Counted from the stretch's first letter, positions 1-7,408 are shown. The stretch is 10,091 nucleotides of DNA from an uncultured Solirubrobacteraceae bacterium (GCA_902806215.1 CADCVT010000221.1:1-10091), one strand, 5' to 3'. Numbers and translations: made by a program. The notes: generated by a model not told the origin, from the letters alone.

Positions 1-1162
1 CGAGCAGGTCGGCGCGGAACTTCGGGAAGATCCGCCCCTTCGAGGTCGCGCCGACGCCGTGCCCGGCGCGGCCGATCCGCTGCAGGCCGCGCGAGACCGA
101 CTTCGGCGACTCGACCTGGAGCACGAGGTCGACGGCGCCCATGTCGATGCCGAGCTCGAGCGACGACGTCGCGACCAGGCACGGCAGCTCGCCGGCCTTG
201 AGCATCTCCTCGATGATCGTCCGCTCCTCGCGCGCGAGCGAGCCGTGGTGCGCGCGCGCGATGTCCTCCTCGGCCAGCTCGTTGAGGCGGATCGCCAGCC
301 GCTCCGCGCCGCGGCGGTTGTTGACGAAGACGATCGTGGAGCGGTGCTCCTTGACGAGCTCGAGGATCTGCGGGTAGATCGCGGGCCAGATCGACTTGCG
401 GGTCGCCTCGCCGCCCTGGAGGGGATCCAGGGGGTCGGCGGGCGCGCCGCTGTCGGGCTCGAGCATCGACTCGACCGGCACCTGGATCTTGATGTCGAGG
501 TCCTTGCGGACGCCGGCGTCGACGATCTTCGCGGTGCGCTTCGGCCCGACGAGGTAGCGCCCGATCTCCTCGAGCGGATTCTGCGTCGCGCTCAGCCCGA
601 TGCGCTGCGGGTCGCGGCCGTCGGACTGCAGCGCGACGAGCCGCTCGAGCGTCAGCGCGAGGTGCGCGCCGCGCTTCGTGCCCGCGACGGCGTGGATCTC
701 GTCGACGATGACCGCCTCGACCTCGGTGAGGATCTCCCGCGCCTGCGAGGTGAGGATGAGGTAGAGCGACTCCGGCGTCGTGATGAGGACGTCGGGCGGG
801 TTGCGCCGCATGTCGGCGCGCTCCTTCTGCGGCGTGTCGCCGGTGCGGATCGAGACCTTGAGATCGGCGCCGATCCCGCGCAGCGGCGCGCGCAGGTTGC
901 GCTCGACGTCATAGGAGAGCGCCTTGAGAGGGGAGACGTAGACGAGCCGCGTCTTCTTCTCGTCCGGGCGCTTCTCGCGGGCGAGCTTGTCGAGGCCCCA
1001 GAGGAACGCCGCGAGCGTCTTGCCGCTGCCCGTCGGGGCGCTGATGAGGACGTGCTCGCCGCCGGCGATCGCGGGCCACGCCTGCTCCTGCGCGGGCGTC
1101 GGCGACTCGAACGCGTTGACGAACCACTCCCGAGTACGCGGTGTGAAAGCAGAGAGCGGCAC
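1..1162 (-). CDS. lhr: Lhr-type DEAD/DEAH-box ATP-dependent helicase, N-terminal part (runs off the left edge)
   Basis: This is a superfamily 2 nucleic-acid helicase of the Lhr (large helicase-related) type, a cytoplasmic ATP-driven 3'-5' translocase linked to DNA repair. Reading the minus strand from GTG 1162 gives 387 codons without a stop. Seen in order: a Q-motif-like start (FTPRTREWF, then PTPAQEQAWPAI, residues 6-32); Walker A APTGSGKT (42-49); VSPLKAL (76-82); TTPESL (128-133); Walker B DEIH (154-157); motif III SAT (191-193); then the second RecA-like domain with VFVNNRRGAERL, motif V VATSSLELGIDMG and motif VI QRIGRAGH. Lhr proteins are usually about 1,500 residues, so the winged-helix and C-terminal domains lie outside the window. 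GTG 1162 matches the usual family start, but the GGAGG beside it touches the codon with no spacer. GTG 1189, nine codons upstream inside a palindrome, is the alternative. The gene is divergent from the secreted-protein gene. The helicase call is firm; the Lhr subfamily is very likely. Confidence 0.93.
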   Translation of the reverse strand, partial: MPLSAFTPRTREWFVNAFESPTPAQEQAWPAIAGGEHVLISAPTGSGKTLAAFLWGLDKLAREKRPDEKKTRLVYVSPLKALSYDVERNLRAPLRGIGADLKVSIRTGDTPQKERADMRRNPPDVLITTPESLYLILTSQAREILTEVEAVIVDEIHAVAGTKRGAHLALTLERLVALQSDGRDPQRIGLSATQNPLEEIGRYLVGPKRTAKIVDAGVRKDLDIKIQVPVESMLEPDSGAPADPLDPLQGGEATRKSIWPAIYPQILELVKEHRSTIVFVNNRRGAERLAIRLNELAEEDIARAHHGSLAREERTIIEEMLKAGELPCLVATSSLELGIDMGAVDLVLQVESPKSVSRGLQRIGRAGHGVGATSKGRIFPKFRADLL

Positions 1163-1175
1163 CCTCCAAGAGTAC

Positions 1176-1196
1176 GACTGGGGTGCCACCCCAGTC
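1176..1196. repeat. Perfect inverted repeat in the divergent intergenic region, followed by a T-run
   Basis: Two 10-bp arms, GACTGGGGTG and CACCCCAGTC, flank a single central C. The element sits in the 61-bp gap between the helicase start (1162) and the secreted-protein start (1224). On the plus strand it is followed directly by TTTT (1197-1200). As RNA it could form an 8-bp stem with a 5-nt loop and a U-run, like a short intrinsic terminator. As DNA it could be a dimeric repressor site shared by the two divergent promoters. The alternative helicase start, GTG 1189, lies inside it. The symmetry is seen directly; the function is not known. Confidence 0.7.
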
Positions 1197-1223
1197 TTTT
1201 CTCAGACGCTTGAGCCGCGCTCG

Positions 1224-4200
1224 ATGACAGTCGATCATCGTCAGGTGCGCCACCTTCTCGTCGTTCTCGTCACGGCCTTCGCCGCCCTCATGCTCCCCTC
1301 CGTGGCGCTCGCCGACCTCGGCGACCTCGACCCGTCGTACGGCACGGAAGGCTTCGCCTTCCCCGTCGCCGGCCAGCACGGGTTCGTCACGGACCTCGCG
1401 CCGCTGCCCGGCGGCGGCGCCTACGCGCTCGTCGGGCAGAACTCGACGAACGACGCACAGGTGGTGAAGCTGACCGCGCAGGGCCTCCCGGACACGACCT
1501 GGAACGGTGACGGGGCGGTCGAGGTCTTCGGGGCCGACTTCGACCCGGCGCGCGACGCCTACTTCCTGCAGTCGATCGCGGTGACGCCTGACGGCGCGAT
1601 CTACCTCGGTGGTACGCACAATGGCGGGCCCTCAGGCCGTATGGCGGTGATCAAGCTCACCGCCGCGGGCACGCGCGATGCCGGCTTCGACTCCGACGGA
1701 ATCGCCACCTTCACCGGCGACCGGACCGGGTACGACGGCAACTCCGTCGCCGCCTTCGGCGACGAGGACGGCGACGGCGACGCCGATGGCGTCGTGATCG
1801 CGGGGCGCGCGGTCATCTCGACGACCGACCAGGGTGATCTCACCCGCATGGGCGTCGTTGCCTTCCGCGCGAACGGCAGCACGAACACGACGTTCGACAC
1901 GGTGCCGGCCGACAGCTCGCCCGAGGGGCTCGCGTGGGCGGGGAGCACGTTCGGCGAGGCCTTCGACGTTGCCGTCGAAGCCGGCGGTGACGTCATCGCT
2001 GCCGGCCGTGTCATGCGTAAGAACGCTGACAACACGGATGAGCCCGTCTGGGCCGTCGCCCGTTGGGACGACGACGGCGCGCCGGATGTCTCGTTCGGCA
2101 CCGATGTCGACCCTGGCGCCGGCATCACCCGCGAGGGGGTCGCGTTCGGCGACGCGAACACACCGGGTAGCGAGGCGCGCCTCAACGCGGTCCGGGTCGT
2201 GGGCACCACGATCTACGTCGGCGGGTACGCCGCCAGCGCCGACGGCGGGGAGTTTGCGATCGGCCGCTACGACCTGACCGGGGAGCTTGACGGCACCTGG
2301 TCGGGCGACGGCATCGCAACTGCGACGCTCGATGAGCAGGACACGACCGGTCGTGCCGTGGTCAAGGCGTTCGTCGTCGAGCCCGGCGGCGCCGTGGTCG
2401 CCGCGGGCGACGGGTACAAGACGGACCAGGGCTTGCGCTCGATCGGCATCGTGCGCTTCGAGGACGACGGGACCAAGGACGCGGTGTACCGCGGCGGGGG
2501 ATCGTTCGTGCGCGACCCGTCCGGCGCGAACGACGACGTGCGCACCGCGGCGCTGCTCGGCGGCACGCCGTACTTCGGCGGCATGACGTACGACCAGTAC
2601 GACGAGGCGGGCGCGCAGTTCCTGCGCCCGACGCTCATGCGTACCCAGACCGAGCGTACGGCGCCGACGAACGAGGGCGCTCCCCAGCTCAGCGGCAACG
2701 GTATCGCGAAGTTCGGCGAGACGATTACGACGACCGAAGGCCTGTGGTCGGGCTACGGCACGATCACCTACGAGTACGAGTGGGAGCGCTGCGCCGCCTC
2801 GCACCAGCAGGGCGTCTGGGCGCCGAACGACCAGGGCACCTGGATCCGGACGAGCGGGTGCACGGCGATCGGCGACGCGACGAACGCTCACACGCTGACC
2901 GAAGCCGACGTCGACCAGCACGTCCGCGCCATCGTGACCGCGGTCAACGACGCCGGCATGGAGACGCGCTGGTTCAGCACCACGCAGCAGATCGAAGCGA
3001 TCCCGCCGACGAGCGACGGCCCGCCGGTGCTCGCGCCGAACCGCGACGTCGCCGTCGGCGAGACCCTCCAGGTGACCGACGAGAACTTCTCGGGCCCGAC
3101 GCTGAGGTACGAGTACCAGTGGATGCGCTGCCCGACGGCCAACCCGCCGCATTTCCCGAACGGGCAAGACCCATGTCAGTACCTGCCGGCCCGCGCGTCG
3201 TCCTACACGGTCGGCGCGGAGGATGCCGGGCAGCACCTTCGCGTCTACGTGCAGGCGATCAACAGCGCAGGCAGCGCGTACGGCTACTCGGCGACGCGGG
3301 CCGTGGGCGGATCTGTCGCGGGCACGGCCCCGGCCAGGACCGCCGACCCGGCCATCGCGCCCTCCGGCGCGGTCACCGAAGGCGAGACGATCACGATGAC
3401 CTCGCCGGGCGCGTTCAGCGGCACTCCCGCCCCCACGCTCTCGCGTCAGTGGCAGCGCTGCGGCGGCACGCCCGACGCGCCGACCGGGTGCTCGGGGATC
3501 GCCGGCGCCACCGGTGAGTCCTACGCCACGGGCGCCGGCGACGTGGGGAAGGTGGTCCGCCTGCGGGTGATCGCCGACAACGGCGTCGGCACCGCCACCG
3601 CCGACTCGTCCGGCCGTGCTGTCAGCGCGAAGCCTGCGGCCACGCGCGTCGAGCGTCCCCCGGTCAGCGCCCCGGCACCCGGCACGGCGGCGGGCCCGAC
3701 TGGCCCGACCGGCCCGGCGTTCAGCACGCAGGGCACCGACAAGATGCCGAGCGTCCTCGGCAAGACAGCTGACGAGGCGATCGCCGCCATCGCGGCGGCA
3801 GGGATCTTCGCCGAGGTCGCGGTCAACGCCCAGGCGCGCAAGAAGCCGCTGAAGCTCAACGGCAAGGCCCTCGATCCGGGCCAGGTCCACGCGCAGTCGA
3901 CGGGCGCCGGCACGGCCGTCCTCAGCTCGATCACGCGCAAGCACAAGGTGTCCCTCGTGGTCAACGCGGGCGCGGCCGGGATCAAGGCGTGCCAGGACAG
4001 CGGCTTCCGCAAGGACCTCAAGGGGATCACGCTCGAGCAGGCATGGGAGCTCCTGGAGGCCAAGCGTTGCGACGGCAAGGTCAACCTGAACTTCAAGGTG
4101 GCCGGTTCCGAGGACGAGCCGGAGGTGCAGAGCGCAAGCAAGGACGGCAAGGAGCTCCGGGTCACCGTGGTGCTTCCGAAGAGCCACGCCGAGATGGATC

Positions 4201-5258
4201 TGTTCCCGACCAAGAGCCAAGGCGCGTTCCCGTCCGACCCGATGCCGAGCTTCGGGGTCGACGACTGGGCGCTCACCGCCGATGTCGACAACATCTTCGG
4301 CGTCAAGGTCTACGACCGCTACGTCGGGGACGGGCGCAAGAGCACCGGCGCACGCGTCGGAGTGGGCGCCGAGGTCTACCTGGACTCCGACCGAGTCGGC
4401 GTCGAGGACGAGGTCCGCAAGACGCGTCCGGACACCGGCGATGCGGCGATCTTCTCCCGCTTCGCGCCGACGAAGGCGGGGACCGTCATCTTCCTGGTCC
4501 AGATGAAGGACGCGGCCGGGCACAAGATCTTCGGCTACGGGCACTTCAAGGTGAAGCAGCGCAGCGGGTCGCTCTCGACGATCGCGGGCGAGACGTACAG
4601 GATCTCGGGTGGACGCGCCACGCGCACCGCCCGGGCGGCCGGTGGTCCGGTCGCTCGCGCCGCGTCGGTCAGCCAGCTTTTCAGCTGGGTGCAGGGTCTC
4701 TTCCAGAACACGCCGCTCCAGACCCTCTCGGCGGGGGCGAAGAGCGCAGGTGAGGGTCTCATCTCGATGGCCAAGAAGTCCGCGGGGGCCGTCCAGTTCG
4801 CCCTGGGGTCCGTCTCGGCCACCACGTCACAGTTGATCCGCATGCAGGCCGGGAGTGTGGTCGCATCCGGAGGCGGCAACGTGGTAGCGGCCGGCGGTCT
4901 CAACGTCATCGCCGCGGGTGGTGGGAACGTCGTCGCGGCGGGCGGTGGCAACGCCGTGGCGAGCGGCGGCGGGAACCTGTTCGGTCAGACCAAGCTCATC
5001 AGCGGCACCGGCTCGTTGCGCATGATCCCCACCGACGCGAAGCTGATCTCGGACAACGGCCTCGGCCTGATCTCCGACAACGGGCTGGGCCTGCGCAACG
5101 CCAGCAAGGTCATCGCGCCGAGCGACGGCGCGCCGGTGGTCGCCGCCGGCGGTCTCAACCTCATCGGCACCGCCTCGGGGAACATCCTCAACCAGAACAA
5201 CGCCGGGATCATCAGCCAGAACCAGGCCAACATCATCGGCACGGCCTCAGGCAACTAG
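1224..5258 (+). CDS. Large secreted multidomain protein: delta-60 repeats, Ig-like modules, PASTA-like modules, octapeptide-repeat tail
   Basis: A 1,344-residue exported protein of unknown function. ATG 1224 is chosen because it places a signal peptide at the N-terminus: basic start, hydrophobic core LLVVLVTAFAALMLP, likely cleavage after ALA at residue 30. No clear Shine-Dalgarno precedes it. Residues 31 to about 470 hold roughly seven delta-60 units (for example VVKLTAQGLPDTTWNGDG, FAIGRYDLTGELDGTW), probably a beta-propeller. Three Ig-like modules follow at about 480-592, 593-702 and 703-803, each with a YxWxRC-type strand and a second Cys before the last strands. A Pro-rich linker leads to a PASTA-like module (about 840-916, MPSVLGKTADEAIAAIAAAG) and a weaker second one (about 920-989). 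Residues about 990-1112 look beta-rich but unassigned. About 1113-1209 is Ala/Ser-rich with helix-like stretches, and 1210-1344 is an octapeptide-repeat tail. There is no LPXTG motif or C-terminal membrane segment, so it may be released or held non-covalently. An adhesin or surface-structural role is an inference. Confidence 0.9.
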   Translation: MTVDHRQVRHLLVVLVTAFAALMLPSVALADLGDLDPSYGTEGFAFPVAGQHGFVTDLAPLPGGGAYALVGQNSTNDAQVVKLTAQGLPDTTWNGDGAVEVFGADFDPARDAYFLQSIAVTPDGAIYLGGTHNGGPSGRMAVIKLTAAGTRDAGFDSDGIATFTGDRTGYDGNSVAAFGDEDGDGDADGVVIAGRAVISTTDQGDLTRMGVVAFRANGSTNTTFDTVPADSSPEGLAWAGSTFGEAFDVAVEAGGDVIAAGRVMRKNADNTDEPVWAVARWDDDGAPDVSFGTDVDPGAGITREGVAFGDANTPGSEARLNAVRVVGTTIYVGGYAASADGGEFAIGRYDLTGELDGTWSGDGIATATLDEQDTTGRAVVKAFVVEPGGAVVAAGDGYKTDQGLRSIGIVRFEDDGTKDAVYRGGGSFVRDPSGANDDVRTAALLGGTPYFGGMTYDQYDEAGAQFLRPTLMRTQTERTAPTNEGAPQLSGNGIAKFGETITTTEGLWSGYGTITYEYEWERCAASHQQGVWAPNDQGTWIRTSGCTAIGDATNAHTLTEADVDQHVRAIVTAVNDAGMETRWFSTTQQIEAIPPTSDGPPVLAPNRDVAVGETLQVTDENFSGPTLRYEYQWMRCPTANPPHFPNGQDPCQYLPARASSYTVGAEDAGQHLRVYVQAINSAGSAYGYSATRAVGGSVAGTAPARTADPAIAPSGAVTEGETITMTSPGAFSGTPAPTLSRQWQRCGGTPDAPTGCSGIAGATGESYATGAGDVGKVVRLRVIADNGVGTATADSSGRAVSAKPAATRVERPPVSAPAPGTAAGPTGPTGPAFSTQGTDKMPSVLGKTADEAIAAIAAAGIFAEVAVNAQARKKPLKLNGKALDPGQVHAQSTGAGTAVLSSITRKHKVSLVVNAGAAGIKACQDSGFRKDLKGITLEQAWELLEAKRCDGKVNLNFKVAGSEDEPEVQSASKDGKELRVTVVLPKSHAEMDLFPTKSQGAFPSDPMPSFGVDDWALTADVDNIFGVKVYDRYVGDGRKSTGARVGVGAEVYLDSDRVGVEDEVRKTRPDTGDAAIFSRFAPTKAGTVIFLVQMKDAAGHKIFGYGHFKVKQRSGSLSTIAGETYRISGGRATRTARAAGGPVARAASVSQLFSWVQGLFQNTPLQTLSAGAKSAGEGLISMAKKSAGAVQFALGSVSATTSQLIRMQAGSVVASGGGNVVAAGGLNVIAAGGGNVVAAGGGNAVASGGGNLFGQTKLISGTGSLRMIPTDAKLISDNGLGLISDNGLGLRNASKVIAPSDGAPVVAAGGLNLIGTASGNILNQNNAGIISQNQANIIGTASGN
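4851..5255 (+). repeat. 24-bp / 8-residue repeat region encoding the tail of the secreted protein
   Basis: Five consecutive 24-bp units (4851-4970) encode GSVVASGG, GNVVAAGG, LNVIAAGG, GNVVAAGG and GNAVASGG. After an irregular stretch (4971-5036), a second block (5037-5255) resumes with AKLISDNG, LGLISDNG, LGLRNASK, a seven-residue unit, APVVAAGG, LNLIGTAS, GNILNQNN, AGIISQNQ and ANIIGTAS. The shared pattern is a small residue or Asn at position 2, two aliphatic residues at 3-4, then small or polar residues at 5-8. Synonymous codons differ between units (glycines use GGA, GGC, GGT and GGG), so the repeat is kept at protein level and is not a recent DNA expansion. Confidence 0.85.
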
Positions 5259-5293
5259 TGCGCGGGCCGGGGCTGGCGGGTACGCACCCGTCC

Positions 5294-6094
5294 ATGCCCG
5301 GCTTGCCACGACCCGCACAAGACACCACCGCGCTCGTCACCGGCGCATCCGCCGGGATCGGCGCGGAGATCGCCCGCGTCCTCGCCGCCCGCGGCCTCGG
5401 CGCGGCGCTCGTCGCGCGCCGTCGCGAACGGCTCGAGGAGCTCGCGGGCGAGCTGTCGGGCCAGCACGGGATCCGCGCCGAGGTGCTGCCCTGCGACCTC
5501 ACCGACCCCGACGCGCGCCGCGAGCTGCCCGACCGCGTCAAGGAGCTCGGGCTCGACGTCGACCTGCTCGTCAACAACGCGGGCTTCGGGACGGCCGGCC
5601 CGTTCCACAAGAGCGACGTCGACCAGGAGGTCCAGCAGGTCCGCATCCTCATCGAGGCCGTCGTCGACCTGACCGGACGGTTCGTGCCGGCGATGGTCGA
5701 GCGCCGCCGCGGGGCGATCCTCAACGTTGCCTCGACCGCCGGCTTCTCGCCGCTGCCGAACATGGCGGGGTACAGCGCGGCCAAGTCCTGGGCGCGGTCG
5801 TTCAGCGCGTCGCTGCACGTCGAGCTCAAGCGCTACGACATCGCGGTCACCGCGCTCTGCCCCGGCCCGGTCGAGACCGAGTTCTTCGACGTGGCGGGCG
5901 AGACCCCGATCGAGCACGTGGTCCCGAAGTTCGCCTGGGTCGACGTCGAGCAGGTCGCCCGCGACGCCGTCAGCGCGCTCGAGCGCAACAAGGTCGAGGT
6001 GATCCCCGGCCGCGCGATGTCGGCGATCGTCGGCGCCTCGAAGATGACGCCGCGCGAGGTCGCGCTACCGCTCCTCGGCCGGTTCTTCCGCTAG
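5294..6094 (+). CDS. Short-chain dehydrogenase/reductase (classical SDR)
   Basis: A 266-residue NAD(P)-dependent oxidoreductase of the classical SDR family; the substrate cannot be told from sequence. Seen: the nucleotide-binding motif TGASAGIG (16-23), basic residues after strand 2 (ARRRERLEEL) that suggest NADP preference, CDLTD, NNAG (94-97), and the catalytic Ser147, Tyr160 and Lys164 in classical spacing (YSAAK), followed by PGPVETEF. The length is normal for the family. ATG 5294 is chosen because it leaves a usual 15-residue lead before the Rossmann motif. An in-frame GTG at 5258 overlaps the stop of the secreted-protein gene, would add 12 residues and could allow coupling, so a shared transcript is possible. 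The 3' end overlaps the convergent uracil-DNA glycosylase gene by 30 bp, so the last ten codons are read on both strands. The family is sure; the substrate is unknown. Confidence 0.93.
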   Translation: MPGLPRPAQDTTALVTGASAGIGAEIARVLAARGLGAALVARRRERLEELAGELSGQHGIRAEVLPCDLTDPDARRELPDRVKELGLDVDLLVNNAGFGTAGPFHKSDVDQEVQQVRILIEAVVDLTGRFVPAMVERRRGAILNVASTAGFSPLPNMAGYSAAKSWARSFSASLHVELKRYDIAVTALCPGPVETEFFDVAGETPIEHVVPKFAWVDVEQVARDAVSALERNKVEVIPGRAMSAIVGASKMTPREVALPLLGRFFR

Positions 6095-6745
6095 CGCCTT
6101 CGCCCGGTTCAGCGCCTCGTCGAGCATCGGCGGGGTGAGGCGGCCGGTGAACGTGTTCTGCTGGCTGGGGTGGAAGCAGCCGAGCAGGGCGAACCGGCCG
6201 CTGCGGTGCTCGGCGAGGTGGCCGAACTTCGGCTTGGGCTTCGTCGTGTCGGCGAGGAGCCGCAGCGCGGCGTCCCACGCGAAGCCGCCGAGGCACAGCA
6301 GCACGCGCGCGGGCTCGAGCAGCGCGGGCTCCCGCCGGGCCCACTCCAGGCACGTGTCGCGCTCGGCCGGCGTCGGCTTGTTCGCCGGCGGCGCGCAGCG
6401 CACCGCGGCCATGATCCACGCGCCGTGCAGCTCCAGGCCGTCGTCGAGGCTGACCGACGTCGGCTGGTTGGCCAGGCCGGTGCGGTGCATGCCCGCGACG
6501 AGGAAGTCGCCTGAGCGGTCGCCGGTGAACACGCGGCCGGTCCGGTTCGCGCCGTGTGCGGCGGGCGCGAGCCCGAAGACGATCAGCGGCGCGGCCGGGT
6601 CGCCGAAGCCCGGGATCGGCCGGCCCCAGTACTCCTCGTGCGCGAACGACGCGCGCTTGACCTGCGCGACCTCCTCGCGCCAGGCGACGAGCCGCGGGCA
6701 GCGGCGGCACCGGACGACCTCGGCCTCGAGCGCGTCGAGCGACAC
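6065..6745 (-). CDS. udgB: Uracil-DNA glycosylase, family 5 (UdgB type), iron-sulfur
   Basis: A 226-residue base-excision repair enzyme that removes uracil, and in this family often other deaminated bases, from DNA. Motif A is GLAPAAHGANRTGRVFTGD (58-76); this NRTGR form, with Ala where families 1 and 4 carry an acidic or amide catalytic residue, marks family 5. Motif B is HPSQQN (192-197). Cys13 and Cys16 (CRRC) with Cys117 and Cys132 fit the 4Fe-4S ligand pattern. The start is GTG 6745, with GAGG about 7 nt upstream overlapping the stop region of the tetR-type gene, 9 nt away. The two genes are therefore probably co-transcribed and possibly coupled. The 3' end overlaps the convergent SDR gene by 30 bp. 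The family 5 rather than family 4 call is likely but rests on motif reading alone. Confidence 0.92.
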   Translation of the reverse strand: MSLDALEAEVVRCRRCPRLVAWREEVAQVKRASFAHEEYWGRPIPGFGDPAAPLIVFGLAPAAHGANRTGRVFTGDRSGDFLVAGMHRTGLANQPTSVSLDDGLELHGAWIMAAVRCAPPANKPTPAERDTCLEWARREPALLEPARVLLCLGGFAWDAALRLLADTTKPKPKFGHLAEHRSGRFALLGCFHPSQQNTFTGRLTPPMLDEALNRAKALAEEPAEER

Positions 6746-6754
6746 GCGGCGGCC

Positions 6755-7408
6755 TCAGCCCGAGGCGGCGGTGCCCTGGTCGAGCACGCCGGTGACCAGA
6801 CGCTCGATGATCGGCTCGAGGTCGGCGAGCTTCTCCGGCCGGCCGTGGCGCAGCTGGCGCGAGGCGAGCTCGACGATCGCGCCCACGATCGCGAAGGTGT
6901 CGTGCGGCGACGCGAACCGGCGCGCGCCGAGGCGCTCGTGGGCGATGGCGTTCTGGGAGTCGATGAGGTCGGCGAAGTCCTGGAGCACGGCGTCGCGGCG
7001 CTCGACCGCGCGCGGGCCCGCCCCGATGATCTCGACGAGCAGCGTCTTCGCGTGGTCGGGGAACGCCTCGAGCGCGGACAGGAAGGCACCGACGCCGAGG
7101 GAGATCCGCTGCTCCGGCGTCGACGTCTCGTCGCCGAGCGTCGCCGAGCCGACGCCGCTGCGCACCATCTCCGCGGCCGCGTCGAACAGCGCGAGGATGC
7201 ACTCCTCCTTGTTGGCGAAGTGCTCGTAGAACGTCGCCTTGGACATGCCGGCCTCGCGGCTGATCGCCTCGGCGCTGGCCTCGGCGTAGCCGACACGGGC
7301 GAACACCGCGGCGGCAGCGGCGAAGAGGCGGCCGCGCTGGCGCTCGAGGCGGACCTCGAGCGGCGGGGCGTGGCGACCACGGGGGATGGAGGGGGCGGAC
7401 TCAGGCAT
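6755..7408 (-). CDS. TetR/AcrR-family transcriptional regulator
   Basis: A 217-residue dimeric DNA-binding repressor. The N-terminal helix-turn-helix is clear: an alanine-rich first helix with FARVGY (36-41), then SAEAISREAGMSKATFYEHFANKEE (45-69), with the recognition helix around 55-62. The C-terminal all-helical domain (about 80-210) would bind the inducer and form the dimer; its ligand cannot be inferred. ATG 7408 is well supported by GAGGAGGG with a 7-nt spacer. The uracil-DNA glycosylase gene follows after 9 nt, so the regulator probably heads a two-gene operon. It is divergent from the lipoprotein gene across 104 bp, where TetR proteins commonly bind. Its targets may be its own operon, the lipoprotein gene or the SDR gene; the sequence does not decide. 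Confidence 0.93.
   Translation of the reverse strand: MPESAPSIPRGRHAPPLEVRLERQRGRLFAAAAAVFARVGYAEASAEAISREAGMSKATFYEHFANKEECILALFDAAAEMVRSGVGSATLGDETSTPEQRISLGVGAFLSALEAFPDHAKTLLVEIIGAGPRAVERRDAVLQDFADLIDSQNAIAHERLGARRFASPHDTFAIVGAIVELASRQLRHGRPEKLADLEPIIERLVTGVLDQGTAASG

Noticed and set aside
1176..1200. Calling the palindrome and T-run a normal intrinsic terminator
   Set aside because: No plus-strand gene ends upstream of it; it sits between two divergent starts. It is kept as an inverted repeat of unknown role.
59..1213. A 384-codon open frame on the plus strand over the helicase region
   Set aside because: Its product is a low-complexity Arg/Asp/Leu/Ala mixture. The opposite strand carries all helicase motifs in order.
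987..1223. Upstream extension of the secreted protein to a start at 987
   Set aside because: The extra 79 residues would overlap the helicase N-terminus and bury the signal peptide. ATG 1224 gives a normal exported protein.
1632..4544. A 970-codon open frame on the minus strand
   Set aside because: It lies antisense to the secreted-protein gene and its product is Arg/Ala/Asp/His-rich without domains. Long antisense frames are expected at this GC content, and the plus-strand gene has a signal peptide and recognisable modules.
4851..5255. The repeat region as a CRISPR array or recent DNA tandem repeat
   Set aside because: The 24-bp units have no spacers, keep the reading frame and differ at synonymous positions, so they are protein repeats.
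1224..5258. A toxin or polymorphic-toxin reading of the large secreted protein
   Set aside because: There is no nuclease, deaminase or other toxin motif at the C-terminus and no small immunity gene downstream; the next gene is an SDR.
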